From positions 620,001 to 684,000 of the forward strand of contig JAHLEZ010000013.1 in assembly GCA_020726505.1 (NCBI GenBank): a stretch of DNA of 64,000 nucleotides, in the 5' to 3' direction. The stretch comes from Leptodontidium sp. MPI-SDFR-AT-0119 (taxonomy: Eukaryota > Ascomycota > Leotiomycetes > Helotiales > Leptodontidiaceae). Made by a program: the position numbers and the translations under genes. The number at the start of each line of letters is the position of its first letter. The stretch's first letter is position 1. The notes beneath the pieces are model-generated. The model had not been told where the DNA came from and made no database searches. It saw only the letters and a program-made list of their open reading frames with translations. Below are positions 48,598 to 59,882 of the stretch, one piece after another.

Positions 48598-49674
48598 GTG
48601 GTGGCTGGTTTGTTGGATATGATATGATACGCTATGGTAGGATAGGAAAGCAGAGGAAGGGAAGTTCAAAGTGGTGATTGGGTAAATTCCCTCACTAACC
48701 AGCCTCTCTCAATTAAGAGAAGAGCTAGGAAAGCAGTGTAAGAGGATAGGATATCAAAAGAGCGGTCTGAGGGATTTCTCTTGTAAAATATATTTTCGAT
48801 ACCTACTTGTTCCTTTTCGCTGTGCGAGCCGTCTCTTGCATAGGTGCATTCAAAGCAAATAAGCATGGATTGGAGTTTTGTTTCGTCTCGTCTCGTGTTC
48901 TTCGTTCACCTGCCTTTTCTTTTCAAGTCGGTTCTGCGGTTGATGGAGGGGAAAGGAATTGAGAGGACTGTAGGATTGAGCAAACCACCTAGCTAGCTAG
49001 TTAGGTACAGTAGCATGGTTAGAAACCTAGCTTTGAACCTTGAACTTCGAAGCATGGAAATGGAAAGATCGTTGTGATGCTTAAGATGACCGGTTTGTAT
49101 CTTTTCTATTCCTGATATACAATATTTCGTGTTGAAGTGTCCCTACTTACGCTAGACTCTACGCAGTACACAGCACCGTAGCAGGGGATCGCCTCAGGTC
49201 AATGGAGTCATGGTCACATCACTCACTCACTTATTGGCAAGTCCAGGCGCAGAAAGTTAGTGAACACAGAGCTCAATTGGCCGATTCTATGATACAACCT
49301 ATGGCATCGCACCGCATATTTTCTCCATCTACTCCATCCGTCCATCCATCCACATATTTCACAACGCAAAGCCAAAGCACGCAAAAACCTCAAAGAAAAC
49401 AACGAAACCCGAACGAGAAAGAAGCAGCAGTAGAAAATCACCATGATGTTGTGAAGAGCGGAGGCACCAAAATGGGACAATGGGAAATCGGATGATGTGA
49501 TGTGAAGTAGAGAATTCGTAGACGACGTGATCCGGCAAGGATGGTGGCTGTGAAGTGGTATGTATGTATGCGAGCGTGCATGAAGTGACGTGATAGAGAC
49601 CAGATCGTATGAGCAGAACCTGAATCGAGAGGAAGCAGGTAGTAATGAGGATTGCAAGAATATGAGGAGGGAGG
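48598..49674. other. convergent 3' spacer, no gene
   Basis: This lies between the phosphoesterase (+) and sin3 (-). A short CTAGCTAGCTAG iteration is near 48990. Short frames show no family. Confidence 0.55.
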
Positions 49675-52600
49675 TTATTGAACCATTGCCTCGGCCTCGG
49701 TAGCGGCTGGCTGGTCACCGTCAATCCACTTCCTGAAGTCGTTGTTGACTTTCGCAACCTCATCACGATCAAGTCCCTTCATCCAGGCATTGTTCATCTC
49801 AAACTTCTCCTTGAAGCGCTCAGTGCGGACGTTCTCGAACTTGCGTAGACGTTCGCGGGCTGAACTCTCATTGGTCTCGGGGTCGTAGGTGAGGGAGTTG
49901 CCGCTGTAGAAGAACCACTCTGTGCCTGGTTCGCGGTAGATGATTTTGTAAGTGTTGACCTCAATGCGAAGGTTCAGGTCCTCGTGGTAGATCAATGGCT
50001 TCTTTGGGTTGCCCTTGTCGAAATCACTATCGGCGCCGGAGATGTTGCGGAACAAGAGAACCTTCTGGAGATTGCCGCGGGGAACACCTTCAGTTGGCTC
50101 AGCGCGAACGTAGGAGGAGTTGTAGTATTGCCAGCGCTCCTTGCGTTCCATATCATCCATGTCGAATGTAGTCTCTTCCTTCTGAACCCACTTCAGAGTG
50201 GCTTGGCTCTTGTTTGGATACTGTGGATATTGTTAGTGGAATTCAGGAATAGTGAAACAGCTTGGACATACCCATTTGATCAGGAAAAGCTCTTGTTCCT
50301 TGATATACTTGTCGGCTTGCTTCCTCATGTTGATCTCAGTGTTGAAGGAGGTCTCTTCATGCTTTCTGTTCTGGTAGAACGCGTCAACAAGATCAGGGGT
50401 CTTCTCCTTGATGTCGTTGCTAGAGCATACAGCGCCAAGTCGGGAGATATGCTTGAGATGATCCTGGATAGTGTACAATTGCCAGCCTTTCTTCAAGTAG
50501 TATTTTCGGAACCAGCTGGTGTAGATCGCGTCGTCGATATCACCCTCAATGAAATGTACAACATGCTCCAATGTCTTGGTGTAGTAGAAGATAGGGTCAT
50601 TGAGTGCCGCAGCAGTGTAGTTCTCCTGCTCAGCGACCAAACCAATCGCCTTTGCAGGCTTTGACTTGGCTGCCTTGACACCTTCTTCTCTGGCAGAGCT
50701 CTCGCAATCCTTGATCTCCTTGAATCGGCGATACATAGTTTGGAACACGCTGAAGAAGACGAAGATGGTTTGGTTAGCGTACAGGCTATACCAATCGCGC
50801 TTGAAAGGTTGGTCTGGGCTCAGGCCGGGGTACTGAACAGTGCGACCCAACTCGATGGCACCAGGAAGTGTGGTCCAGCGTTGATCAGTGACACGGTTGA
50901 TAGCTGGCTCCTCAGCAGCATCGGCGTCGTCTTCTGCAACAGAATCAACATCGGGGGTAGACTCTTTGCTACCGGTAGCGCTATCATCCTTCTGGCCACG
51001 ACCTCTGACTCCGTTTCGAGCTTTGTCCAAGACACCACGACGAAGATCAGTCTTCTTGCCGTTTCCACCGCGTCTGCCTCTGCCGTTGGTGAGTTCGACC
51101 TGAGCAGTGTCTTCGGAATCATCATCAGGAGTTCCACGGTCAACGCCAGCGCTGCAACGAGCAATGTCCTCTTCCGAGATGTCGAAGAATTGTGAGAGGA
51201 ACTTCTCAAAGAAGTTGGAGATGCGAATGCGTTCAGCTGGATTGTGTTGACTGGCGCTTGAGACGTATACAAGCATGATTCGAAGGACATCGAGGATAAC
51301 CTCGCGATCGGTGAACTCGTAGGAGAATTGGTAGACATGAGCGCGTCCCTTCAAGCTTCGTTGACGTCTCTGCTCTTCGTACTTGGCCTTGATCGCATCG
51401 ATGAGGTGCTTTGCAGAGAAGTTCTTCTTGTCGGCTTGCTTGGCTTGAATGCCCATGTGGTCGAGACTCTTCAAGTAGATGTTGGAAGTCTGAGCTGCCC
51501 AAACCTTCTCCCATTCACGCTGTAATGAATATGAGCATGTTGTCATTGGTGCGGGCCTGGAAACTTACCTGGGTGAAACGCCATTCCTCGTCCTTTTGCT
51601 TCAATCTGCCCAACACGATTGGAAGCACCGCGCATGGATCCTTAAACAAATCTGCAACGACCTCAGGTCCTCGTTCACCATAAACTTTCTTGAGAACACG
51701 CTTATAGATAGCTTGAGACGCGCCACCAAGACCAATTGGCATACGGAAGGTCTCTCTCTCCTCTGTGGTCATGCCAAGGATTGACTGGCCGATTGGCTCG
51801 AGAAGCTGGATGACCTTGGCGTTGGCTTCGATGTTGAAATCGTAGTCATGTCGTTCTTCTTCGATTCGGTGGAGGCCTTCTTCGTAGATGTTCTTTCGGT
51901 GAGCAACGAAGCCAGAGTCTTCTGATGCCCAGGTAGGATGCGAGGCCCAGCTGTCGTTTAGCACTTCATGGCACATCTCGTCACGGCCGGTGCACGGCTT
52001 CAATCGCTCCTGGTGGTTTGAGTCAATTTTGGTCCAAAAGAGTGACTGCTTCTTGAAAGCAGCTTTCTGCTTTGGAGAAGGCTTCCTCCGCTTGGTAGAA
52101 AAATCTTCTCGGAATGCGTCTCCCGAAGAGCGCTTCTCATCCAAGGCGCGCTTTGCGCAAGTGCCATGTCCGATTCGGAGGTAATTCTGGCCCTCAGGCC
52201 CTTCCGGGTTAGGGGCACACTCTTCTCTGCAAGAAGAAGTCTCGTAGGGGACATAGGGATATGGAGGTGCCATGATGGATGATTTGAGGTAGAGAGAATG
52301 GAAGAATTGTGTTGTTGTGATGAGTGTGTGAATTGAAGATTGATGGAAGAAAGCAAAAGCCTTTGGAGGGGAAATTGAATGCGTTGTGATGGGATATAAC
52401 ACAAGACAGGAGGCAATAGGAAGGAAGCTTGTGGCAGAAGCGAGAAACAATGATACGAAACTTCGTGAACAATAGGAAACGTCGCGACCTCGCTAAACAA
52501 AAAAGCGACATCGACAATAGTAACAAGCGAGGAGGGAGTACGTACTCTTTTTGGAAGAAGGCGATAGCTGGGACCCAACCCTCTGCAATTGCTCAATGCG

Positions 52601-55231
52601 ACTCGACCCGTGGGCGCCTTCGGCTGGTTGTCGATAACTTCTTCATGACCATCGTATGTGACGAAAGCTTTGAACCAGTTCATCAAATCTGGGTTGCCGC
52701 CAATGAAGCTGCTAACCTTGTGCACAAGAACATTCTTGTCGATGAGGTCCTGCGAGAAAAGGTTACAAAGCTTTAAGAACTCGTTCATAGCTGACTTGTT
52801 CCCAATGTACTTCTTTACGCGGTCGAAGAAGGCCAGCTCTTCCGCCGTGGCACCTGAAGTTGAAGTCGGAGGCAAGGGTTCAGGCATTATCGGCGTCAAT
52901 GTCGGAGATACTGCTGGAGCATCTGTGGCATTTGGTTTATGGGACAATTTTGCTCTCTACGGTTTACTTTTAGCTTTGTTCGGGCAATTGTATGGGGGTT
53001 TAATGAAATTGAAAAAGTAGATTCTGAAAGCATCACTTGCTCTCGTCATCCCTCTCATCATCGCGTACCTTATTTACTGCCGAATTTTGGGCAACTCTCG
53101 AACTCTCCGCAACAGCGTTGGCCTGCGAGCCAGGTGTAGCACCACTATTGCGAGGCCTTTTCCTACCCTCCTTGCTTGTGCTAGCGGGTACCACAAAGTT
53201 ACCAACTGGTGGCATCTTCACGTCTCCGCGCGCGCCGTGGCTTTGGGGAGTTTGATTTTGTTGAGCTTCTTCCGCTGCCTTGGCCGCTGCAGCTGCTTTG
53301 GCTTGAGCAGCAGACTCAGGAAGGAACTGCTTGAAGTCTTCGAGTAGATCTGGGGCCGTATTGAAGAGGGTGGTGACTTGGGCGTAAACGTCTTGAATAG
53401 GCTTAGACTCTCTTTGATAGGTTTGAAGAATTTCAAGGAACTGTTTGTAGATCTCTGGTCTATCCTGGAAGCGATTCTATTGATACTATTAGCAGGTTTC
53501 CGACAAAGACTTACGAATATGATGAATGGATTGGATGGACAAACTTTAATTTTGTTCACGTAGCTGATAGCATGGTTGAACTCCACAGGTCCCCTCTTTT
53601 CCAAACCAGGTTGTGCTCCGTTGTTCAGGCCTGGCTGACCACCAGGAGTTGGTGTCTGCGCGTTTCGTGGAGGATGTCCCAGGGTGGCTACAGCATTTGT
53701 CAACTGGGAAACACCTCTTTGTTGTTGCTGGTGGGCAGTAACAGCCGCGGCGTTTTCGTAAGTGTGTTGTGGAGGAGCTGGGTTGTAGATCTGCGCGCCA
53801 CTCTGGGCTTGAGGACTGAATACCGCTTCTGGGCTTTCAATGCTGTGCTGGGGCTGCTGTTGTTGCCAACCAGGTCGCCCAGGATTGTAGTATCCTCCGC
53901 CTTGAGCCACGACAGATTCGGGTAATGCTCGGCCTCCAGTTATTGACTGAACGGTTGTACCCATAGGCGTTGTGACTCTGATCGTGTTTGGGTCGTTTCC
54001 AGCACCACACTCAATACGATAACCGGGAGGGAGAAATGTATTGAATCCTTGGATAAGCATTGGATGGCCAGCGAAAAGTTCGGAAACTCGATTGATGACA
54101 CCGGGAGTGTCAATTCTGTAAGATGTTAGCAAACAGAGGCATGCAAGCTGGCGAAGGGTTCGCAACATACGCTTGACTCTTAAAGTCTTTCATGATGTCT
54201 AGAAACCGGTTGTAGACATCAGGCTGGTCTGCGAACTGAACCTTGACTTGATCTAGGTAGCTGAGAGCATCCTGAGCAACCATAGTTAGTGATTTGATTT
54301 TGAAGCTTCTTGGTGCGATAAGAAAAAAAGTAGTGGTCCATATTAGTGTATTGTTTTATGGCGGGTAGCGTGAACTCCAGTCCAAATATCAATAGCCTCG
54401 TGGGTGACGTATTGCTCCGCGGTGAAGTTTCAAATCTTTACAGTTTCGGACCAACAAAGAAACAAAAAGGGAAGATGCATATTGTGAAGAGACAAGAATC
54501 ACCAGTGACTGGGCAGGGAAGCATAAAGGGGTGTGAATGTCATCAGAAGGGAGACTCACATTTAAAATGGGCTGTTGTCCCGCTTGTCCCAGCGCAGGAG
54601 CTCCAGGCATTTGATGCCCTTGTGGGATAGGTCCGCCGAATGGAAGAGCTTGCTGTAGCCTCGAAACAGCTTCTTGCTGTTGTTGCTGCTGAGCCGCCTG
54701 CTGCTGCTGGGCTTGTTGTTGCTGGGCTTGTTGCTGTTGTAATGGACCTCCAAAAGCAGCATTTCCACCAGGACCCCCGACAGAATTATGATGCATGATA
54801 TTGGGGCCAAATCCTTGCTGTTGTTGGAGCTGGCTGGTAGCTTGCTGGGGATTATGTTGGATAGGGCGAGCTTCACCATGCAGAGGCCCACCAAAGGCAT
54901 TTCCAGGACCGCTGGGAGCTCCAAGAGGACCAGATGGAGGAGCACCCCCATGGTTCGCAAGAAGACCACCAGGGCTGTGAATGGCACCTGGCAGACGGGA
55001 TGCTACAGGTTGATGCAGGGGAATCGAACCGGCAGTATTCTGGTGGGGTGGAGCTGGTTGATATTGCTCTCGATGTTGCCTTTCTCTTTCTTGTCTCTCA
55101 TTATGTTCGCGCTCGCGTTCCCGTTGTTCTCGTTGCAGTATCTCTTCTTGTAATGCACGTTGCCTGTTATGCTCCTCGATGTCGCGCTCCCGGTCGAAGC
55201 CCCCCGGAGGGCCGTGAGACTGGGAATTCAT
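49675..55231 (-). CDS. sin3: SIN3 transcriptional corepressor scaffold
   Basis: Eight exons (55231-54560, 54271-54171, 54115-53545, 53476-53041, 52922-52546, 52009-51569, 51519-50272, 50220-49675) give 1463 aa. The first 224 residues are an Arg/Glu then Gln-rich disordered region. PAH1 ([17 protein letters not shown]...) spans exons 2-3. PAH2 ([20 protein letters not shown]...) is joined across intron 3. PAH3 is in exon 5 ([20 protein letters not shown]). The HDAC-interaction region ([33 protein letters not shown]) is joined across the 536-nt intron 5. The Sin3 C-terminal domain follows. It scaffolds the Rpd3/HDAC complex in the nucleus. Intron 4 (52923-53040) has a GC donor (A|GCAAGT), the only choice in phase with PAH3. 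Intron 5 holds an open alternative first exon, annotated separately. Confidence 0.94.
52010..52273 (-). CDS. putative alternative first exon of sin3 (88 codons, nested in intron 5)
   Basis: From ATG 52273 a stop-free frame of 88 codons runs straight into sin3 exon 6 in the correct frame. If transcription starts inside intron 5, the product would be these 88 residues plus the HDAC-interaction and C-terminal parts of SIN3, without the PAH domains. The leader-like sequence upstream (about 52274-52400) is C/T- and CAAC-rich with a TTATATCCC word near 52392-52400 (minus strand). The ATG context is CATCATGG. The peptide (starts [15 protein letters not shown]) contains [10 protein letters not shown], a possible nuclear signal. 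It belongs to no family I recognise. Codon choice looks coding-like. It could instead be a relic of an inserted gene. Confidence 0.45.
54672..54740 (-). repeat. Gln-rich trinucleotide tract in sin3 exon 1
   Basis: CAG/CAA runs encode [20 protein letters not shown] and neighbouring Gln. Such tracts vary in length between strains. Confidence 0.8.
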
Positions 55232-56377
55232 GATGAACAGTTACGGATATCGTCGAGATAGATTATAAGAAGCTTCAGAGGAGTGGAAGATCCAGTCTTA
55301 AGATATCCGCAGGTTTAATGCGCTCTATTGAATGTTCGTTAGTCCAGTTGAATCTTGCTTTGGGGTGGTTGGCCGAGAGAGAATTGCCAGAGGGGTTCAT
55401 ACGTGCCACAAGACTCGGGCATGGAATGTTGTTCGCAGTGAAGCTTGAGACTGAGACCGGAGTGAATTTACGATGCGCCGGATGTGTGGTTTGGCGGTGG
55501 GTGTATTGAATATTAAGTGTGGTGAATGTTGAAGGAGGAGCGCAGAGCAGATCACTCAGATGCGATAGCCACCCGGCCCCTGGCCCAACTAAGGCAAACT
55601 CCGCTTACTAGTGAAGGCTGATCTACAGCCTCGTCAAATGGGTGGTATGTGTATGCGAACAGCACCAAAACGAGCCGGGGAAAAAAATTGAAACAAGTAC
55701 AGAACTGTTTCCATATACCTTATACCTTGGTGACTGAATCGATTTAAAACCACTGTTTGGTTCTGTTAACTTAAAAAGACTACGATAAATTCGAGCGAAA
55801 ATGCAAAATATTCATCCCGAGGAAGTGGAGACTTAACCGGCTCAAACCAGAACCAGACAAAAATTTGTACTAACGTGGAAACGATGAAATCATTTCTATT
55901 TTTCATTGGTGTAGATAGAGTCTGCCATGGGATTTATGACTTCGGTCCAACTTAGGGTCTTTGTAGGAAGGGTAACCACTCCTCGAATTGTACGGAGAAA
56001 TTGAGCGTGATTGTGCTAATGACAGCATCTGGAAGGTCCATGGCAATAGGCAAGTCATATTTAGCAATATTTCTCTAGATCACTGCTCCTGACATGTTTC
56101 CTCTTCGCATTACAAGTGCTCTGTGAATCTCTGCCCATGGAAAGAAACTGTATTTCGACCAGTATATTCTTTATTGAACATTTGAACATATCTCATTATT
56201 CGTACCTCGACGATCCATCGCAGAAGTGTATTACCTGCTTCCAAGATAGATGTTTCCTTCGTCTTCTTATCCTTATGTCTTTTGAGTATGTATGTCAGAC
56301 TATTCCCAATCTCAAGAACCAAAACTCCAACCAACGCCAACGCATCTTAACAACCCAGTGTATCATCCATCTCTCAA
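55232..56377. promoter_or_regulatory. sin3 upstream region, no gene
   Basis: This lies between the sin3 start and the 3' end of the fasciclin gene. No coding signal was recognised; a 63-codon frame at 55318-55509 has no support. Confidence 0.5.
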
Positions 56378-57121
56378 CTACGCATAATTCCTCACTCCCT
56401 TCAAGATCCAAACTTCTCCGTTATAGACCTTACTCGCCACAGAGCTAACCTCGATATTGCCCGGTTGGATCTAAATGCCATCATTAGCCCAAAGTCACCA
56501 CAAAAACTCAAACATCCAGCTCCAGCTCCAGCTCCAACACCACCACCCAAACCCAAAGGCACAAACCCACAAAGAGATCAAACTTACCACCTTCCCCCCC
56601 TCTCTACTCTCCCACCAAACCTCCCCCCCAGCAAGAGTCTTAACCCTCACCCCCTCCCCCCACGGACTAACAGGTACAACATGCGCTTCAACAAACCTCC
56701 TCATATTCCGATGCGCCCTCTCCTCTCCCTTCTCCCCCTCATACGCATCAACGCCCAAATCATCATACTCCTTCGGATCCTCCCACGGCTTCCTCGGTAA
56801 TCCCATAATCGCCGAATTGATCGGCGCCAGAATCGTCGTGTTCAAACTACTATCCTCGAAACGCTGCGATATCGTCGCGAAGTCCCGCGTGAAGCCTGCG
56901 AAGATGTTGATGCTGCGGTCGTTGCCTAGGACGTCCGAGAGGATTACGCTCGTGCTATCGCTGCCGCCGCCGGTGGTGGGAGAGCTGCTGGATGCTGGTG
57001 GGGGAGGCATTGCTGGTCCGAGGTTGGGGTGTGTGTTTGGGAGGGGTTTTTGGTGGGGGAGAGAGGCGGTTACGAGGAATGGGGAAAAGAGGAGTGGGTA
57101 GATGAGGGTTTTGAGTCTCAT
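56378..57121 (-). CDS. secreted fasciclin (FAS1)-domain protein
   Basis: Exons 57121-56588 and 56470-56378 (intron 117 nt) give 208 aa. A signal peptide (about 1-20, MRLKTLIYPLLFSPFLVTAS) precedes a Pro/Ser/Gly linker. A single FAS1 module follows, with NTTILAPINSAIMGLPRKPW, RFVEAHVVPVSPW and, restored by splicing, the closing strand IQPGNIEVSSVASKVYNGEV and WILKGVRNYA. There is no GPI signal or second module, so it is probably a soluble extracellular or vacuolar protein. Fungal single-FAS1 proteins of this size include vacuolar and wall proteins with poorly known roles. It is divergent from the SDR gene. Confidence 0.85.
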
Positions 57122-57615
57122 TTTGGATAATGGGAGGTTTGTTGGTTGATAGCGCCTAGGTAGGTGAAGTTGTGATGTGGAGCGATGACGATGTTGGAGA
57201 TGCGATGCGATCGGATGTCTTGGCAGTGACTGACTAAGATTTGGTTTTCTTGGAGGTATTTGGACAACACAACTTCAATCGATGTATAAAGCAGTGTGGG
57301 AAGTATTACCGTTTGTTTATTTGTGTAGAGGCAAATGTATCTATCTATTTTCTGTTCTGCTTATTACTATCTGAAAGCTATCCATATGTCTCAAGTTCGA
57401 GATGCAGAACATCTGTTGGTTGCAATCACGCCTCCTTCAGCCTCAGCTGTACCGTTTCCCAATTGACGCAACGTCAGACGGGCAGATTGTATTCAATCTT
57501 CTCTTCGTATCTTTCATTCTCTCCCAAAACCGGCGTTCTAAGCCAGCGCATCTATTTGAACTTCCATTCTCATCGACCCTCTCACATATTCCACCTCTCA
57601 TTCTTCACTACCAAC
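57122..57615. promoter_or_regulatory. divergent promoter region fasciclin / SDR
   Basis: A 494-bp shared upstream region with C/T-rich sequence next to the SDR start (57560-57610). Nothing else was recognised. Confidence 0.5.
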
Positions 57616-58685
57616 ATGAAGGTCATCCTCACAGGCTCAACGGGCTTCATCGGCAGTGAGATCTTAGCTCAAGCTATAGACCGACCATTCATCACTTCAA
57701 TCATCTGTATCACCAGAAGAGCACTCCCAGAGCCCATATCCGGCAACCCCAAAGTGAAAGTCATCATCTTGAAGGATTTCACGTCATACCCTCCAGAAGT
57801 TCTCTCCCAATTATCAGGGGTAAGCATCTTGAGCAATTTCCTACATATCTCAAAGTCAGAATCTAGACGAGCGTCTGGTATTTTGAAGCCCAGCACCCAT
57901 TGTGTATTCTTTCCATGAAGACCTTATGGTTGAGCAGTCGGCTAATTCTTGTTACATAGGCCGAAGCTTGTATTTGGTAAGTCGAGAGTCACACCTATCA
58001 TTTCATCTAAAAATCACTACGCAACAGCCCCCCTCAAAAATATTCCACTGCGATATTCCCCATCTAATACACCCTCTCCTTACTCACTAACTCGCCCACC
58101 CATCCAGGGCCCTCGGCCTCCCCTCCACCTCCTCCCAAACGACCGAAATAGAATACACACTCACAGCTGCAACCACCTTCTCACAACACCTCGCCCCAGA
58201 CCTGAAATCCAAAGGCGAGAAGTTCCGCTTCGTGTATCTAAGTGGCATGCTCGCCAACCGAGATGCGAGTAAGAAATTGTGGTTCTTGCAGGAGAAGAGG
58301 ACAATGAAGGTTAGTAGCTCTCTCTTATTGCCTCGCCATGTCCCTAATACTCTCTTGTTCAAGTTTCGGTTTAGTTTCTGATGATATTGATATTAATATG
58401 GCAATTGTATTCTAGGGCACGATTGAGAATGGCCTCCTAGAACTCGAGCAAAAGGAGGAGAGTAACATAGAAATCATCATTGCCAGGCCAGGAGGCGTAT
58501 TACCAAAAGCGACGATAGTCCCTGACCTTCTTGTTGGCTTGACTAAATCTATCAAGGTGGATGAGTTGGCTGCTTTCTTGGTCATGTCTTGTACTGCGAA
58601 GAAGGAGGGAGAGAGGACTTTGGAGAACGATGCTGTGAGAAAGGCTGGCAGGTTGGCTTTGGTTCTTTGGTCGAGCGCCGAATAG
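57616..58685 (+). CDS. atypical SDR / NAD(P)-binding Rossmann protein
   Basis: Four exons (57616-57819, 57960-57976, 58108-58309, 58416-58685) give 230 aa. The N-terminus MKVILTGSTGFIGSEILAQA is the TGxxGFIG dinucleotide loop of atypical SDRs. ACIWALG and RFVYLSGM mark the central strands, and IEIIIARPGGVLP the region after them. The YxxxK catalytic pair of classical SDRs is not seen, as in the HTATIP2/YbjT-like branch, so a redox reaction cannot be assumed. Exon 2 has only 17 nt (AEACIW). Its phases (0 in, 2 out) fit both neighbours. Introns of 140, 131 and 106 nt are longer than the local average. Substrate unknown; cytosolic. Confidence 0.85.
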
Positions 58686-59882
58686 TCGGAAGCAGTGAAA
58701 GGCAGTCAAGGTCCTGGTGAGAATGAACTTGGGAAATAGGTGTGTAGGATATCAGGATGTATGGCTGATAATTGCATGTTGTCGTGAGGGAGCACTCGCT
58801 TGAAGTCAACAAAACTCTTCTCCTTTTCTTCTTCGATGGATCTTGGCGAGATATCCACGAGTTCTTGGAATTGAACAGAACATAGGATAAGCAACCAACC
58901 ACATTTTTCCCTGGCTCTAAAGTTGACAAATAGTGTTTAAAAGACCGAGCTTTTTGAAGTAAATTTACGAAGTGAGAGGTTTGTACACAGCTCGATGAAT
59001 GGATTGCTCGCCACTCTTTTGTGCGAGACGCCGAAGTCGCTTCCCTTCAGTGCGAGAAAGGAAAGTCGGGTGGTACAGTAGTGGAGACACCTGATGCTTG
59101 AATTTGCAAAGCGTCAGCATCAGCATAAACAGCAGCATCAACGACTTCGAAGCCATATCAAAACAAAAGCCAGAACGAAGACCCTGATTATCACGTTCAC
59201 AAAATTACGTCTTTCACATGCCATCAACCTCCCTCCTCCTGACCCTGACCTCACCTCATGGGCAGATTTTCTGGTCATCCGGGTCAGATGATGCGACCGA
59301 CAAAGTCTGGAGAAGCGCGGGTGTGGGGTTCAGCTGGGCTTTGGCTGGCATGCCCTGCAGCACCATCTTTTCACATGTGAGCTGGAAGGGGGAAATTTCC
59401 CCGGCTTTGTTGACCGTGTTGACCCGTGGGCTCGTGGAGCAATGAGTGTGTGTTCGGGGTGATGTAGGCCGGAATGGCAATGCTGTATGCAATTGCATTA
59501 TTGGAAATATCTCTCGAGTCAAGACAATCGAGGTCCGATTTCGCAGTCACTACAATACTGAATGAAGATTAAGTAAAGTTCTCAAGAGTGCGACTTAATT
59601 TTTCTTTGAATACAAAAGATCTCGACCGGAACCGTCAACGCACTCTTACTGTAATCCATTACAATCCATTGGCCGAACAGCCGTGAACCTGACCAACCGT
59701 CCAGACCTCGGCATTCCTGACCCCATAATCCTTCCCCGTCTTTAGTTCCGCGTGCATCGCTGAAGCAACAAAACCACTTTACTTCGCCTGATTTTCCACC
59801 CTCTTCTCTTCTCACAACTCACAAGATCTGTCCTTCACTCCCTCCTGGCTCTTCTCTACATCTCCCTCACACACAATTCAAA
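58686..59882. promoter_or_regulatory. upstream region of the fumarate reductase gene, no gene
   Basis: The last 90 bases are strongly C/T-rich on the + strand (TCTTCTCTTCTCACAACTCA near 59805-59825), a pattern common in leaders of well-expressed fungal genes. No coding signal was recognised. Confidence 0.5.

Noticed and set aside
52286..52450. Extension of the SIN3-nested frame upstream of ATG 52273
   Set aside because: The frame is open, but the sequence is leader-like (C/T- and CAAC-rich) and the only well-placed ATG is at 52273.
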